64,000 nucleotides of DNA from Gemmatimonadota bacterium (GCA_023249375.1 JAHFCT010000006.1:46886-110885); one strand, 5' to 3'; shown: positions 35,737 through 44,990, counted from the first letter of the stretch. Notes: generated from the sequence alone by a model not told the origin. A program made the numbers and translations.

Positions 35737-35931
35737 ATGGGTGAAAAAGACGCGATGATCTGCCGTGCCTGCGGGCGCGAGGAGCGCGCCTCCGAAGGCT
35801 ATCCGTGCGCGGAATGCGGCACCTTCATTTGCAACATGTGCGAGTTGCGCGGCGTGGTGCGCTGCCGCGCGTGCGCGTCCAAGGGGCCGCCGCGCGATGG
35901 CGATCCCCTGCCGGATACCGCGGCGCGATGA
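35737..35931 (+). CDS. Small Cys-rich zinc-ribbon-like protein
   Basis: 64 residues with a strong GAGGAGG site before the ATG. It has four CxxC pairs: C9/C12, C24/C27, C32/C35 and C43/C46. Spacing suggests two zinc-binding knuckles, possibly crossed as in RING or B-box folds. The tail of about 18 residues is polar. It is not recognised as a known family. Its stop overlaps the ATG of the P1 peptidase (ATGA), and it follows the response regulator by 12 bases. Confidence 0.75.
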   Translation: MGEKDAMICRACGREERASEGYPCAECGTFICNMCELRGVVRCRACASKGPPRDGDPLPDTAAR

Positions 35932-36893
35932 TCGCCCGCACGAGCGGCGCCGACTTGCGCCGTTTTCGCGTGGCGGTGGGGCACGCCACGGATGCGGATG
36001 GCGGCACGGGATGCACCGTGGTGCGCGGCGAAGGCGCGCCGATGCGTGGCGCGTGCGCGGTGTTTGGGCGCGCAACGGGCACGCGTGAACTCGCGCTGCT
36101 CGAACCGGGGCATCTCGTCGACCGCGTGGACGCCATCGTTCTCAGCGGCGGCTCGGCCTACGGGCTCGCCGCCGCCGACGGCGTGATGCGCTGGATGGAG
36201 GAGCACGGACGCGGCTTTCCGGCGGGCGGCGGCGTGGTACCCATCGTGCCGGCCGCGGTGCTCTTTGATCTGCAACCGCTCGGGCGCTTTGACGCGCGTC
36301 CCACGCCGCAGATGGGCTACGACGCGTGTGCGCGAGCGTCCGCGGACGGGATCGACGAAGGAAGCGTCGGTGCGGGGACCGGCCTGACGGTGGGCAAGGC
36401 GCTCGGCGCCGGCGGCTGCATGAAGGGCGGCATCGGCGTCGCCGTGGCCGAAACCGGCAATGCCGCAGCGGGGGCGATTGCCGCGGTGAACGCCTTTGGC
36501 GACGTGTGCGATACGGACGGCCGCATCATTGCCGGCGCGCGGCGGGGCGGCGCGTTCGTCGGTGCCGAGCGTCTGCTCGCAGAACGCGGCATGGCCGACA
36601 CGTTCGGGACATCGCACAACACGACGATTAGCGTCGTGGTTGTCGACGGCGTGCTCGACAAGCTGGCGCTGCAGGGTGTGGCGCGCGCCGCGGGGGCCGC
36701 GCTGCATCGTCGGGTGCGCCCAGCGGGATCGCTCGTCGATGGCGACGTGATCTTTGCGCTGGCGCCGCTGAGCGGAGCGGCGGCTGATCCAGTGCGCGCG
36801 GAAATGCTGGCTGTTGCGGCGCTCGAGCAGGCCATCGAGCGTGCCGTGCGCACCGCGGTGGGGCGCGACGGCGTGCCCGGACTCGCCGGCTAG
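35928..36893 (+). CDS. P1/S58-family N-terminal nucleophile peptidase (DmpA/NylC-like)
   Basis: 321 residues from the ATG at 35928. The family features GGTGCTVV, LSGGSAYGLAAADGVM, GSVGAGTGLTVGK and the autocleavage site N231-T232 (TSHNTTISVVVVD) are seen. Members cleave themselves to expose the Thr or Ser nucleophile and act as aminopeptidases or amidases. Probably cytosolic, with no signal peptide. It ends by sharing CTAG with the stop of the convergent gene. Confidence 0.88.
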   Translation: MIARTSGADLRRFRVAVGHATDADGGTGCTVVRGEGAPMRGACAVFGRATGTRELALLEPGHLVDRVDAIVLSGGSAYGLAAADGVMRWMEEHGRGFPAGGGVVPIVPAAVLFDLQPLGRFDARPTPQMGYDACARASADGIDEGSVGAGTGLTVGKALGAGGCMKGGIGVAVAETGNAAAGAIAAVNAFGDVCDTDGRIIAGARRGGAFVGAERLLAERGMADTFGTSHNTTISVVVVDGVLDKLALQGVARAAGAALHRRVRPAGSLVDGDVIFALAPLSGAAADPVRAEMLAVAALEQAIERAVRTAVGRDGVPGLAG

Positions 36894-37318
36894 GAGAAGA
36901 GCCCGCCCATCGCCATCGGCGCGACGGCGCCGCCGACATGCACGTGCAGTCCGACCTCGGCCTCGACCTCGCCGTCGAGTTCGACGCGCATGACGTGCAC
37001 GCCCGCTTCGGCGATGGGCAGGTCGATGGCGGCGATGACGGGAATGTCGACTTCGATGGCGCCGGCCGGCGGCGCATGCACTTCGACTTCGCCGTTTGAC
37101 GACCAGATCTCGTCGCCACCGGGGCCGGTCCACGCCAGCGACAGCGCGTGCGTGCCGGCGTCATCAGGGCTCGCCTTGAGGCGCACGACCAAGGTGGCGC
37201 GCGGATGCACGGCGGGAAGACTCGCCACGTGCAGCGCGTCGAAGACGCCGAGGACGTTGAGCTTGCCCTCCTGCGAGAGATTGGCGGCGTCGGCAAAGAG
37301 GGCAAAGGAGCAGTACAT
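36890..37318 (-). CDS. Conserved hypothetical protein, DUF6941-like
   Basis: 142 residues from the ATG at 37318. The N-terminus (YCSFALFADAANLSQEGKLN) and the beta-rich, Val-rich remainder, with repeated VRLKA, VEVDIPV and VMRVELDG strands, match a small family of uncharacterised beta-sandwich proteins. Role unknown. The open frame continues far upstream over the Sco gene, but that part is an antisense shadow. Confidence 0.65.
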   Translation of the reverse strand: MYCSFALFADAANLSQEGKLNVLGVFDALHVASLPAVHPRATLVVRLKASPDDAGTHALSLAWTGPGGDEIWSSNGEVEVHAPPAGAIEVDIPVIAAIDLPIAEAGVHVMRVELDGEVEAEVGLHVHVGGAVAPMAMGGLFS

Positions 37319-37411
37319 GCGGGGAAGATACGCCGCGGCCGCGTGCGCGGCGAGTTCCGAAGTCAACGCATCGCGGGGACGGCGAGCACCGCGTCGATTA
37401 GTTTGTAATGG

Positions 37412-38020
37412 ATGCCCCTCCTGCGTTCTCTCGCCCTGTGCGCGGTGACGGCGATGGCCGTCGCGTGCAGCTCGCCAACGCCACGCCACGGCGTCGCGCT
37501 CGAGCCGGCGCTGCCGCGGCCGTCGTTCACGCTGACCGACACGCGCGGCCAGCCGTTCGAGTTTCGCAAAGAGACACGCGGCCTGCTGACGTTCCTGTTC
37601 TTTGGCTACACCAACTGCCCGGATGTTTGTCCGGTGCACGTGCAGAACGTCGCGGCGGTGCTGCACACGCTGTCGTTCGAGGACCAGCAGCAGGCGCGCT
37701 TTGTGTTCGTGACGGCCGATCCCGCCCGCGACTCGCTGCGGGTGCTGCGCGCGTGGCTCGACCACTTTGACAAATCGTTCATTGGGCTTCGCGGTGAGGA
37801 CGCTGACGTGGCACGCATCATGGGCGCCATCGGACTGCCGCCGGTGATGCGCGGCGCGCCCGGCGCGAACGGCTGGTACGAAGTGGGCCACCCGGCCACG
37901 GTGATTGTCTTTACCGCTGACGATTCGGCGCACGTGCTGTATCCGTTTGGCACGCGGCAGGCCGACTGGGCCGAGGACATTCCGCGGTTGCTCCGCGTCC
38001 GTCCGCTCAAGGGAGACTGA
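37412..38020 (+). CDS. SCO1/SenC-family copper chaperone lipoprotein
   Basis: 202 residues. A lipoprotein signal has its Cys at 19 (AMAVACSS). The thioredoxin fold has the Cu-binding C69-x3-C73 (TNCPDVCP) and the distal His at 160 (EVGHPATV). Sco proteins deliver copper to the CuA site of cytochrome oxidase subunit II in the periplasm. The ctaG gene follows two bases later, which supports this role. Oxidase subunit genes are not in the window. Confidence 0.92.
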   Translation: MPLLRSLALCAVTAMAVACSSPTPRHGVALEPALPRPSFTLTDTRGQPFEFRKETRGLLTFLFFGYTNCPDVCPVHVQNVAAVLHTLSFEDQQQARFVFVTADPARDSLRVLRAWLDHFDKSFIGLRGEDADVARIMGAIGLPPVMRGAPGANGWYEVGHPATVIVFTADDSAHVLYPFGTRQADWAEDIPRLLRVRPLKGD

Positions 38021-38022
38021 CG

Positions 38023-38841
38023 ATGCAATGGTGGTGCTCGGCGTCAGGCAAGCCGTGGACGTGGGACGCGCAGTATTACCCCGGGGTGTGGCTGATGGTG
38101 GCCGTGCTCGCGTTTGCGTTTCACGTGTGGTCGCGGCGCGGGCGCGCGATGGGCGAGTCGCGGCTGGTGTATTGGGCGGGATGGAGCGCGGTGGGGCTGG
38201 TCTGGCAGGTGCTTGACTGGCCGATTGGCCCGCTGGCGGCCGGATATTTGGCGAGCGCGCATGCGGTGCAGTTTCTGTCGCTGGCGCTGCTGTCGCCGCC
38301 GTTGATCCTGCTGGCGGTGCGCAAACCGCTGGCGGCGTCAATGCCGGAGCGCGGGGGCGTGCGGCGGGCGCTGAATATCGTGACGCAGCCCGTGATTGCC
38401 GGCGTGCTGTTCAATCTCGTGGCGATCATCACCCACGTACCGGTGGTCGTGGATACGCTGATGCCGACGCAGTTCGGCGCGTTTGTCATCGACATTGCAT
38501 GGCTGGCGGGTGGTTGCGTGCTCTGGTGGCCGATTGTCGTCGAGGCCCCGGCGCGTCCCTGGTTCAGCGTGCCGGTGCGCATGCTGTACCTGTTCCTGTC
38601 GACGCTCTTTCACACCGGCATCGCGATGGTGATGCTGCTTCGTGATTTTCCGATGTACGGCATCTATGAGCTGGCGCCGCCGTGGCCCGTGTGGTCGCCG
38701 CTGGAGGACCAGCATCTCGCCGGCGGCGTGATGGAGCTGGCGGGCGCGGCGGTAATTTTCAGCATCATCACGGTGATGTTCTTCCGCTGGAGCGGGGGTG
38801 TCGCGGGCGATGTCGCGCCCCCCGCGCCGCCGCGGGATTAG
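38023..38841 (+). CDS. ctaG: CtaG-type cytochrome c oxidase assembly protein
   Basis: 272 residues with about seven membrane segments. It matches the caa3_CtaG family: the HAVQFLSLALLSPPLILLA segment, the paired Trp-rich stretch CVLWWPIVVEAP and YLFLSTLFHTGIAMVML, with His residues that could bind copper, and EDQHLAGGVMEL near the end. It is thought to act in maturation of the CuB site. Co-transcribed with the Sco gene. Confidence 0.9.
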   Translation: MQWWCSASGKPWTWDAQYYPGVWLMVAVLAFAFHVWSRRGRAMGESRLVYWAGWSAVGLVWQVLDWPIGPLAAGYLASAHAVQFLSLALLSPPLILLAVRKPLAASMPERGGVRRALNIVTQPVIAGVLFNLVAIITHVPVVVDTLMPTQFGAFVIDIAWLAGGCVLWWPIVVEAPARPWFSVPVRMLYLFLSTLFHTGIAMVMLLRDFPMYGIYELAPPWPVWSPLEDQHLAGGVMELAGAAVIFSIITVMFFRWSGGVAGDVAPPAPPRD

Positions 38842-38851
38842 TTTTCCACGG

Positions 38852-39754
38852 ATGTCCTCGTCCGCCGTGCACGCCGACCACCCGCAGCACCGGGTTTGGG
38901 TCACCGATCTCCTCCTGCTCCTGATGGCGATCATCTGGGGCATCAATTTTTCCGTCGTCAAGTTCGGCATGCGCTATCTCGAGCCGCTGGCGTTCAACGG
39001 CGTGCGCGTACTCATCGCCGGACTCGCGCTCTTGGCCGTGGCACGCGTACAGCGTCTGGAGATGCCGCCGCGCAAGCAGTTGTGGGCGTTGCTCGGGCTG
39101 GGCGTGCTGGGCAACGGCGTGTACCAGCTGCTGTTTGTCGAGGGGATCTCGCGCACGCGCGCCGGCAACGCCTCGCTGGTGATGGCGGGAACGCCGGCGC
39201 TGATCGCGATCCTCGGCCGGTTGCGCGGCGTCGAGAAGGTGCATGCGCGTGGGTATCTGGGGATCGCGCTGTCGGTGGGAGGCATCGGCATCGTGATGAG
39301 CGGCACGGCGGCGGCGCCGCCGGGAGACGCGTCGATCATCGGCGATATGTTCATCCTGCTCTGCTCGCTGACGTGGGCCACGTACACCGTGCTACTGAAG
39401 CCGTATACGCACCACGTGGACGGCGTGCAGGTGTCGGCGCTGACGATGATTGGAGGGGCGGTGCCGCTCTGCCTCGTGGCGGCGCCGGCCATTACCCGTA
39501 CGGCCTGGCTCGCGCTGCCGGCATCGGCCTGGCTGGCCATTCTGTACAGCGGCATTTTTGCGCTCGTCATCGCCTATCTCATCTGGTATCGCGGCATTCG
39601 GTTGATCGGCCCGACGCGCACGTCGATGTACAGCAACCTGCAGCCGGTGATTGCCGTGCTCGTCGCGTGGGCCGCGCTTGGCGAAGTGCCCACGGCGGCG
39701 CAGGGCGCGGGCGCCGCGGCGGTGATGGCTGGCCTACTGCTCACGCGCGCATGA
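38852..39754 (+). CDS. EamA/DMT-family transporter
   Basis: 300 residues, ten predicted membrane segments in two homologous EamA halves (LLLMAIIWGINFSVVKFGMR, then LLCSLTWATYTVLLKPYTHH). Drug/metabolite or amino-acid exporter; substrate unknown. The start is the ATG in TTTTCCACGGATG, similar to the end of the family A repeat. Its stop overlaps the next gene (ATGA). Confidence 0.87.
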   Translation: MSSSAVHADHPQHRVWVTDLLLLLMAIIWGINFSVVKFGMRYLEPLAFNGVRVLIAGLALLAVARVQRLEMPPRKQLWALLGLGVLGNGVYQLLFVEGISRTRAGNASLVMAGTPALIAILGRLRGVEKVHARGYLGIALSVGGIGIVMSGTAAAPPGDASIIGDMFILLCSLTWATYTVLLKPYTHHVDGVQVSALTMIGGAVPLCLVAAPAITRTAWLALPASAWLAILYSGIFALVIAYLIWYRGIRLIGPTRTSMYSNLQPVIAVLVAWAALGEVPTAAQGAGAAAVMAGLLLTRA

Positions 39755-40461
39755 GCGTGGTGCGCCCGACTCGCGTGGTGCTGTTCGACATCGACGGCAC
39801 GCTGCTGGCGAGTGGCGGCGTGGGCCGCCGTGCGATGGAAGGCGCGATGCTCGCGCAGTTCGGCACGATTGGGCCGAGTGGCTACCGGTACGACGGGAAG
39901 ACGGACAAGCAGATTGCACGCGAGTCGATGCGCATGTCCGGGTTCACCGATGCCGACATCGATGCGCGCATGGAGGTGCTGCTGGCCGACTATCTCGGGC
40001 GGCTTGAGCGAACCGTCGAGTCGGAGATGCGCGGTATCCGCATTCATGCCGGGATTCCTGCGCTGCTCGATGCGCTCGAAGCGCGTGGGGATGTGGTGCT
40101 CGGCCTGCTGACGGGCAACATCGCTCGTGGAGCGGCGTTCAAGCTGCGCGCGGCGGGACTCGCGCCGGAGCGATTCGTGGTGGGGGCGTTTGGCTCGGAT
40201 CACGAGCTGCGCCCCGAACTGCCGGCGATTGCGCAGCGCCGCGCGTCGGAGCGGCTGGGGTACGCGGTGGCGGGCGACGCCCTGGTGATCATCGGCGACA
40301 CGCCGGCTGATGTGGAGTGCGGCCGCAGGGTCGGCGCGCGCGCCGTGGCGGTGGCGACGGGGCACTTCAGCGCGGCCGATCTGGCGCAGCATGCGCCGCA
40401 CGCGGTGTTCGACGATTTCAGCGACGTCGCCGCGGCGCTCCAGGCCATCTGCGACGCGTGA
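39751..40461 (+). CDS. HAD-superfamily phosphatase
   Basis: 236 residues. Motif I is intact (VVLFDIDGTLL), as are motif II Thr (GLLTGN) and motif IV (VIIGDTPADVECGRRVGAR). A helical cap lies between motifs I and II. This is the subfamily I phosphatase type, such as phosphoglycolate phosphatase-like proteins. Unlike the HAD protein in the glycolate operon, this one should be catalytically competent. It begins with an ATGA overlap with the EamA gene. Confidence 0.88.
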   Translation: MSVVRPTRVVLFDIDGTLLASGGVGRRAMEGAMLAQFGTIGPSGYRYDGKTDKQIARESMRMSGFTDADIDARMEVLLADYLGRLERTVESEMRGIRIHAGIPALLDALEARGDVVLGLLTGNIARGAAFKLRAAGLAPERFVVGAFGSDHELRPELPAIAQRRASERLGYAVAGDALVIIGDTPADVECGRRVGARAVAVATGHFSAADLAQHAPHAVFDDFSDVAAALQAICDA

Positions 40462-40465
40462 CGCC

Positions 40466-43120
40466 GTGACGGAGCGCACGTCCGATCTTGTCCTGCCCGA
40501 ACTGACGCGGTCACTGCGCGCGCTCGGCAGCGCGCGCTGGCTGCGCGACGCCGACCACGCGCGTTTCTTCACGCCGCTGCTGACGGCGCGGCGCAATGCG
40601 GCGCGGGTGCGCACGCCGGAAGGGCACGTCGCGGCGTTCCAAGCCGACCGGCTGCGACGCGCGCTCACGGAGGCCGTCGATCAGATGGCCGCGGTGCATC
40701 ATCCGCGCTCGAGCGCGGACCGTCGCGCCTTCGTGGCGCGCCTCACCGATGCCGGCGCCGCGGTCTGGCAGTCGCTGGACGAACTCGACACCGATGCCGT
40801 CGCCGTGATGAAGGCGGGCGCGCCGCAGCGCGACGCGACGTGGCGCGTGTGGGTGGCGGCGCTGCAGCGACTGTTCCTCGCGGCCGATGCGTGGTGGATT
40901 GCGATTGTCGAATTGCGCGACGGCCGCCGGCCGCGCGGCGGCGGCGCGGTGCGCGCGTTGAGCGTCGCGCTGCTGATCGCCGCCGTTCCCGCGCTGCTGC
41001 CGGCGCAGCAGCACCTCACGTATCGCGTTACCGGCGTCGCGCCGCGCGCGCTGCAGTCGCAGGGGTTCGACGTGGTTGGCGCGGAGGGGGCCGCAACGCT
41101 CGTGATCGCGGATCCATCCGAGCTTTTCCGGCTGCAGGGGACGGGAGCGCAGGCGCAGCTTGTTACGACGCCCGGCATCGATCAACGTCGGTTGCAGCAG
41201 CTCGTGGCGGTGGCCAGCACGCCGGTGGTCTTTCGGTCGTACGATGATCCGGCGCGCGGCATTCGCGCGTGGGTGGATTCGATGGCCGCGACGAATGCGC
41301 GCATCAGCGTCGACACCGTGGGACGATCGTACGAAGGGCGGCCGATCCTCGCGGTGAAGATCGGGCCGCGCGGCGACGCGCCGACGCGGCCCAACGTGCT
41401 CTTCGTCGCCACGCATCATGCGCGCGAGTGGGCCGCCACCGAGATGGCGCTGCGGCTCATCAAGCGGCTGGCGACGGCCACTGACGCGCGCACCGACTCG
41501 CTCGTGAACCAGCGCGACATCTGGGTGGTGCCGGTGGTGAATCCCGACGGCTACCAGTTCACGTTCACCAACGACCGGCTGTGGCGAAAGAACCGTCGGC
41601 CCGTGGCGGGCGGCGCGGTCGGCGTCGATCTCAACCGCAATCACACCACCAACTGGGGTCTCGACGACAGCGGTTCGTCGCCGGTGCCTTCGTCGGAGAT
41701 CTACCGCGGGCCGTCGGCCGCGTCGGAGCCCGAGATCAGCGCGCTGCAGGCGTTTCACACGCTGCATCCGCCGGTGGTCTCGGTCAGTTATCACACGTAT
41801 GCCGGGCTGATGCTCTTTCCACCCGGCGCGCGCAACGGCGTTCTCGCCGCCGACATCGACACGTATCGCGTCATTGGCGGCACGAACGCGCATCCCGCGG
41901 CCATCGATCATCTCGTCGGTTCGGCGCGCAGCTTCTACGCGCCGGGCCCCGCGTGGCTGCTGTATCCGACGAACGGCGAGTACACCGACTGGGCGAGCGC
42001 GACGTTTGGCACGGTCAGCATCAGCCCCGAACTCACGAGCGGATACGGCGCCGGAGGGTACTACGGCTTCGAGTTTCCGGACGACGACGCGCTGCTGCAG
42101 CAGGTCTTCACCGACAACCTGCCGTTTGCGCTCGACATCATCGAGGCGGCGCGGAACCCCGCGGCCTACGCGAGCCACAGTACCGGACTGCGCGCGGACC
42201 GCTATGTGCTGGAGAGCGCGGCGCAGTCGCTGCGTGTGCGCGTGCCGGCGGCGAACGCGAACAGCGCCGTGCTCTCGGCCGCCGGACTTCCGGTGCCCAT
42301 CAACGTGGACTCGACGTCGGGCGGCAAGTACGCCCGGCGCCTCGTGTCACAGTACGCGACGCAGGGACGCCCGCCGAGCATTGTCGTGACGCGGGGAACG
42401 GAGCGCGTGACGTGGACGCAGCTCGCGGTAGCGGGGGCGGAGCCGGGCGATCCGGCGTGGACGTTGCAGTCGTTCGCGCCCGACACCACCGAACGGTACG
42501 CGGGGCGCGCGTCGTATCGAGGCGGCGGGAACGGCGAACTGCGCTCGACGCCGTTTACCGTTCCGGCGACCGTCGACACGGTCAGCCTCACGTTCTGGAC
42601 GAAGTACAACGGCGATGGATTTTCGCAGAGTCCCTTTGGCCTCGTGCGCTTCTCCACCGACACGGGGAAGACGTGGACGTTGGCGATGCAGCTCGCTGGC
42701 GCGGCGCCCGAATGGTATCCGGAGGACGCGCGTCTCAGCGGCGTGCGCGGCAAGACGGTGACGCTCTCCTTCCTCTCGGCGAACTTGCCGTGGTGGATTG
42801 ATGAAGTGGCGGTGTATGCCAACGGCGCGACGACCGTCAGCGACGCCGCCGGCGCGGCGGCGCGGCTGCGGCCGTCGGCGAACCCCGTGCGCGGCGCCAC
42901 GGTCACGTTCGTCTGGCCATTTGAAGGCCAAAGCGGCCGCCTCAGCGTGTACGACCTCACCGGCCGTCTGATCTGGTCGACCGACGTCGCGTCGCACGCG
43001 GCGGATGTCCTGTGGGACGTGAGCCGACAATCGATACCGAACGGCGCGTATCTGGTGCTTGCCGAAAGCGGGGGCGCGCACGCACGCTTGAGGCTGTTCG
43101 TCGCGCGGGAGGCGCCGTGA
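40466..43120 (+). CDS. M14 zinc carboxypeptidase with an unusual N-terminal fusion
   Basis: 884 residues in one open frame from a GTG at 40466. Residues 1-160 are a helical, signal-less domain of unknown function. Residues 162-181 (VRALSVALLIAAVPALLPAQ) look like a signal peptide and begin with an in-frame GTG at 40949. The peptidase has zinc ligands H318-x2-E321 (HHAREW) and H443 (SYHTYAG), and the catalytic Glu in SISPELTSG. Then comes a MAM/jelly-roll-like domain and a C-terminal FlgD/Por-type beta domain (LSVYDLTGRLIW). Either the two parts are one type II membrane protein, or two genes are merged and the peptidase starts at 40949. Confidence 0.8.
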   Translation: MTERTSDLVLPELTRSLRALGSARWLRDADHARFFTPLLTARRNAARVRTPEGHVAAFQADRLRRALTEAVDQMAAVHHPRSSADRRAFVARLTDAGAAVWQSLDELDTDAVAVMKAGAPQRDATWRVWVAALQRLFLAADAWWIAIVELRDGRRPRGGGAVRALSVALLIAAVPALLPAQQHLTYRVTGVAPRALQSQGFDVVGAEGAATLVIADPSELFRLQGTGAQAQLVTTPGIDQRRLQQLVAVASTPVVFRSYDDPARGIRAWVDSMAATNARISVDTVGRSYEGRPILAVKIGPRGDAPTRPNVLFVATHHAREWAATEMALRLIKRLATATDARTDSLVNQRDIWVVPVVNPDGYQFTFTNDRLWRKNRRPVAGGAVGVDLNRNHTTNWGLDDSGSSPVPSSEIYRGPSAASEPEISALQAFHTLHPPVVSVSYHTYAGLMLFPPGARNGVLAADIDTYRVIGGTNAHPAAIDHLVGSARSFYAPGPAWLLYPTNGEYTDWASATFGTVSISPELTSGYGAGGYYGFEFPDDDALLQQVFTDNLPFALDIIEAARNPAAYASHSTGLRADRYVLESAAQSLRVRVPAANANSAVLSAAGLPVPINVDSTSGGKYARRLVSQYATQGRPPSIVVTRGTERVTWTQLAVAGAEPGDPAWTLQSFAPDTTERYAGRASYRGGGNGELRSTPFTVPATVDTVSLTFWTKYNGDGFSQSPFGLVRFSTDTGKTWTLAMQLAGAAPEWYPEDARLSGVRGKTVTLSFLSANLPWWIDEVAVYANGATTVSDAAGAAARLRPSANPVRGATVTFVWPFEGQSGRLSVYDLTGRLIWSTDVASHAADVLWDVSRQSIPNGAYLVLAESGGAHARLRLFVAREAP

Positions 43121-43500
43121 TCGTCGGGGTAGGATTCGACCTGGTGGAGATTGAGCGCGTGGAGCGCCTGCTGCACGGCAAGGGCGACCGCGCGCTGGCG
43201 CGGCTCTTTGTCGAGCCCGAGGTGGCCTATGCGACGGCGCGGGCGCGGCCGGCGATGCACTTGGCGGCGCGGCTGGCCGCCAAGGAAGCGGCGTTCAAGG
43301 CGCTGGCTGGGAGCGAAAGCGCGCGCCTGATCGGATGGAAGGACATCGAAGTCGTCTCGCGTCCCGGGCACGCGCCGGAACTCGTGCTGCACGGGCGCGC
43401 GCAGCAACGCGCGGCGGTGCTGGGCGTGCGGCGCCACTGGCTGACGCTTTCGCATACCGACACGACGGCGGGCGCGGTCGTGGTGCTCGAGTCGGACTAG
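43117..43500 (+). CDS. acpS: Holo-[acyl-carrier-protein] synthase
   Basis: 127 residues from a GTG that overlaps the preceding stop (GTGA). Signature GVGFDLVEIERVERLL, RLAAKEAAFKAL and the C-terminal HTDTTAGAVVVLE match AcpS. It transfers the 4'-phosphopantetheine arm from CoA to apo-ACP with Mg2+. Length and start are typical. Confidence 0.93.
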   Translation: MIVGVGFDLVEIERVERLLHGKGDRALARLFVEPEVAYATARARPAMHLAARLAAKEAAFKALAGSESARLIGWKDIEVVSRPGHAPELVLHGRAQQRAAVLGVRRHWLTLSHTDTTAGAVVVLESD

Positions 43501-43586
43501 CCGTTGCGACGGCCGCCGCAAGGCGCGCAAGGATGTAGAGGGCGGCAACCGCGACGCACGCTGGAGCGAACCACTACAACTGCGTG

Positions 43587-44441
43587 TCAGGTGTGTGCGG
43601 CCTTCGCGTAGATCCCCGGCTTCCCCGCGCCCGCGTCGCGGCGCATCTGCATCCACACCACGCCACCGACGGCGAAGAGCAGCGCAATGGTCTGCGCGAG
43701 CGTCAACGGGCCCATGAAGCGGTCGTCCTTGGCGCGGAAGAACTCGACGATGAACCGCTCGAGGCCAGCCAGCACGCAGTACAATCCAAACAGCCAGCCC
43801 TCGGCGTGCTTGTGGTCGCGCAGCTTCCAGAGAATCGTGAACATCACCACGCCCATCGCGATCTCGTAGAGTTGCGTGGGATGAACGGCGATGACCTCAA
43901 GCGGCGGCCGGCCGGCGAGTTCCTTGACGCCGAACTGCTCCACGAGGTTCTGCACCGTGGACGGCGGATAGCCGTGCGGGAAGGCCACCGCCCAGCGTGA
44001 GTCCCACGGGCGGCCATAGTCGTCGCCGACGGCCCAGCAGCCGGATCGTCCAATGGCGTACGCTGCGGCCAACCCCGCCGCCGACACGTCGCTGATGCGC
44101 GTGAAGGTCTGGCCGCGCCAGCGGATCACGCCGGCGGTCGCCAGAATGCCGCCCACGAGGCCGCCCCAGAACACGAAGCCCGACGTGTGAAAGAGCGCGC
44201 GCGGATCCTGATAGAGAATGGCGTAGTAGATCTTGGCGCCGAGCAGTCCGCCGATAACGGCCGCCACGAGCACGTCGCCCATGATCTCGGGGTCGTGGCC
44301 GCGGCGGCTGAGCTCCACCTGCCCGATGTACTGCGCGACCAGGAACGAGAGCAGCATCGCGATGCCGAACCCCGTGAGGGGCAGCGGACCGATGTGCAAC
44401 TCGGCCGGATAGACGACGAAATGCGAGGCGTCGGGGAGCAT
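43587..44441 (-). CDS. lgt: Prolipoprotein diacylglyceryl transferase
   Basis: 284 residues from the ATG at 44441 (MLPDASHFVVYP). It is a seven-helix inner-membrane enzyme that attaches diacylglycerol to the lipobox Cys. The Lgt signature AIGRSGCWAVGDDYG, the HPTQLYE motif and the GLERFIVEFFRAKDD segment are present. Length is usual. It serves the several lipoproteins encoded in the window. Convergent with acpS. Confidence 0.93.
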   Translation of the reverse strand: MLPDASHFVVYPAELHIGPLPLTGFGIAMLLSFLVAQYIGQVELSRRGHDPEIMGDVLVAAVIGGLLGAKIYYAILYQDPRALFHTSGFVFWGGLVGGILATAGVIRWRGQTFTRISDVSAAGLAAAYAIGRSGCWAVGDDYGRPWDSRWAVAFPHGYPPSTVQNLVEQFGVKELAGRPPLEVIAVHPTQLYEIAMGVVMFTILWKLRDHKHAEGWLFGLYCVLAGLERFIVEFFRAKDDRFMGPLTLAQTIALLFAVGGVVWMQMRRDAGAGKPGIYAKAAHT

Positions 44442-44500
44442 GGAGTGGAAGATAACAACCGAGCGCAGGAGCGCGAGGCGCCGCGCCGCCATCGCTCGCG

Positions 44501-44959
44501 CTATTTCGGGTGGCGCTTCCGACGGCTTGCGTGGTAGATGTGCACGTAGGCGTCCATCGGCACTCTGGCGATGACGGGGGTCACAACGTCGAGCGCGATG
44601 CCATCGAGATCACGGAATCGCAGGCACGACTTGCCCATGTCAAAGCGCAGGCCGGCCTTGGCGTATCCGGTCCTGAGTTCCTCAAGCAGCGTCTTGCTGC
44701 CGGACGCGCACATCACATACAGCGCATAGTAGTGCTTCTGCGCCGCGAGGGCGGCGTACATCAAGGGATGCCCGTTATACGTCTCGGGGAGCACTGAAAG
44801 CGGCACCACCCAGGCGATCAATCCCATCATCATGACTTCCTTGTAGCCCGCGGGCATCGCCTTGTTCACGGCGCCGCGGACCGTCTGCATGACGCGGCGG
44901 CGCTCGGGTGGCAGCGACGCGAGATACGCCGACACGGTGCGAGCAGGGGACGTGACCAT
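44501..44959 (-). CDS. DUF1801 (YdhG-like) protein
   Basis: 152 residues. The ATG at 44959 is preceded by GAGGAGG. It shows the family pattern of an N-terminal helix pair (AYLASLPPERRRVMQTVRGA), M-M-x-G-L-I-A-W and a C-terminal SCLRFRDLDGIALD. Function of the family is unknown. It is downstream of the PP2C gene with a 31-base gap. Confidence 0.78.
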   Translation of the reverse strand: MVTSPARTVSAYLASLPPERRRVMQTVRGAVNKAMPAGYKEVMMMGLIAWVVPLSVLPETYNGHPLMYAALAAQKHYYALYVMCASGSKTLLEELRTGYAKAGLRFDMGKSCLRFRDLDGIALDVVTPVIARVPMDAYVHIYHASRRKRHPK

Positions 44960-44990
44960 CGTCGGTGAGCCTCCTCGGAAAACCTGTCCG

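Noticed and set aside
32389..36075. Antisense open frame of 1228 codons across the kinase and regulator genes
   Set aside because: It is a codon-bias shadow of the real plus-strand genes: no domain, Arg/His/Ala-rich composition, and it runs across several gene boundaries.
37319..38341. Upstream extension of the DUF6941-like frame over the Sco and CtaG genes
   Set aside because: Antisense to well-supported genes and low in complexity; the ATG at 37318 gives the conserved N-terminus.
38896..39750. Upstream extension of the HAD frame over the EamA gene
   Set aside because: That part translates the EamA gene in the wrong frame; the ATGA overlap at 39751 gives a clear start.
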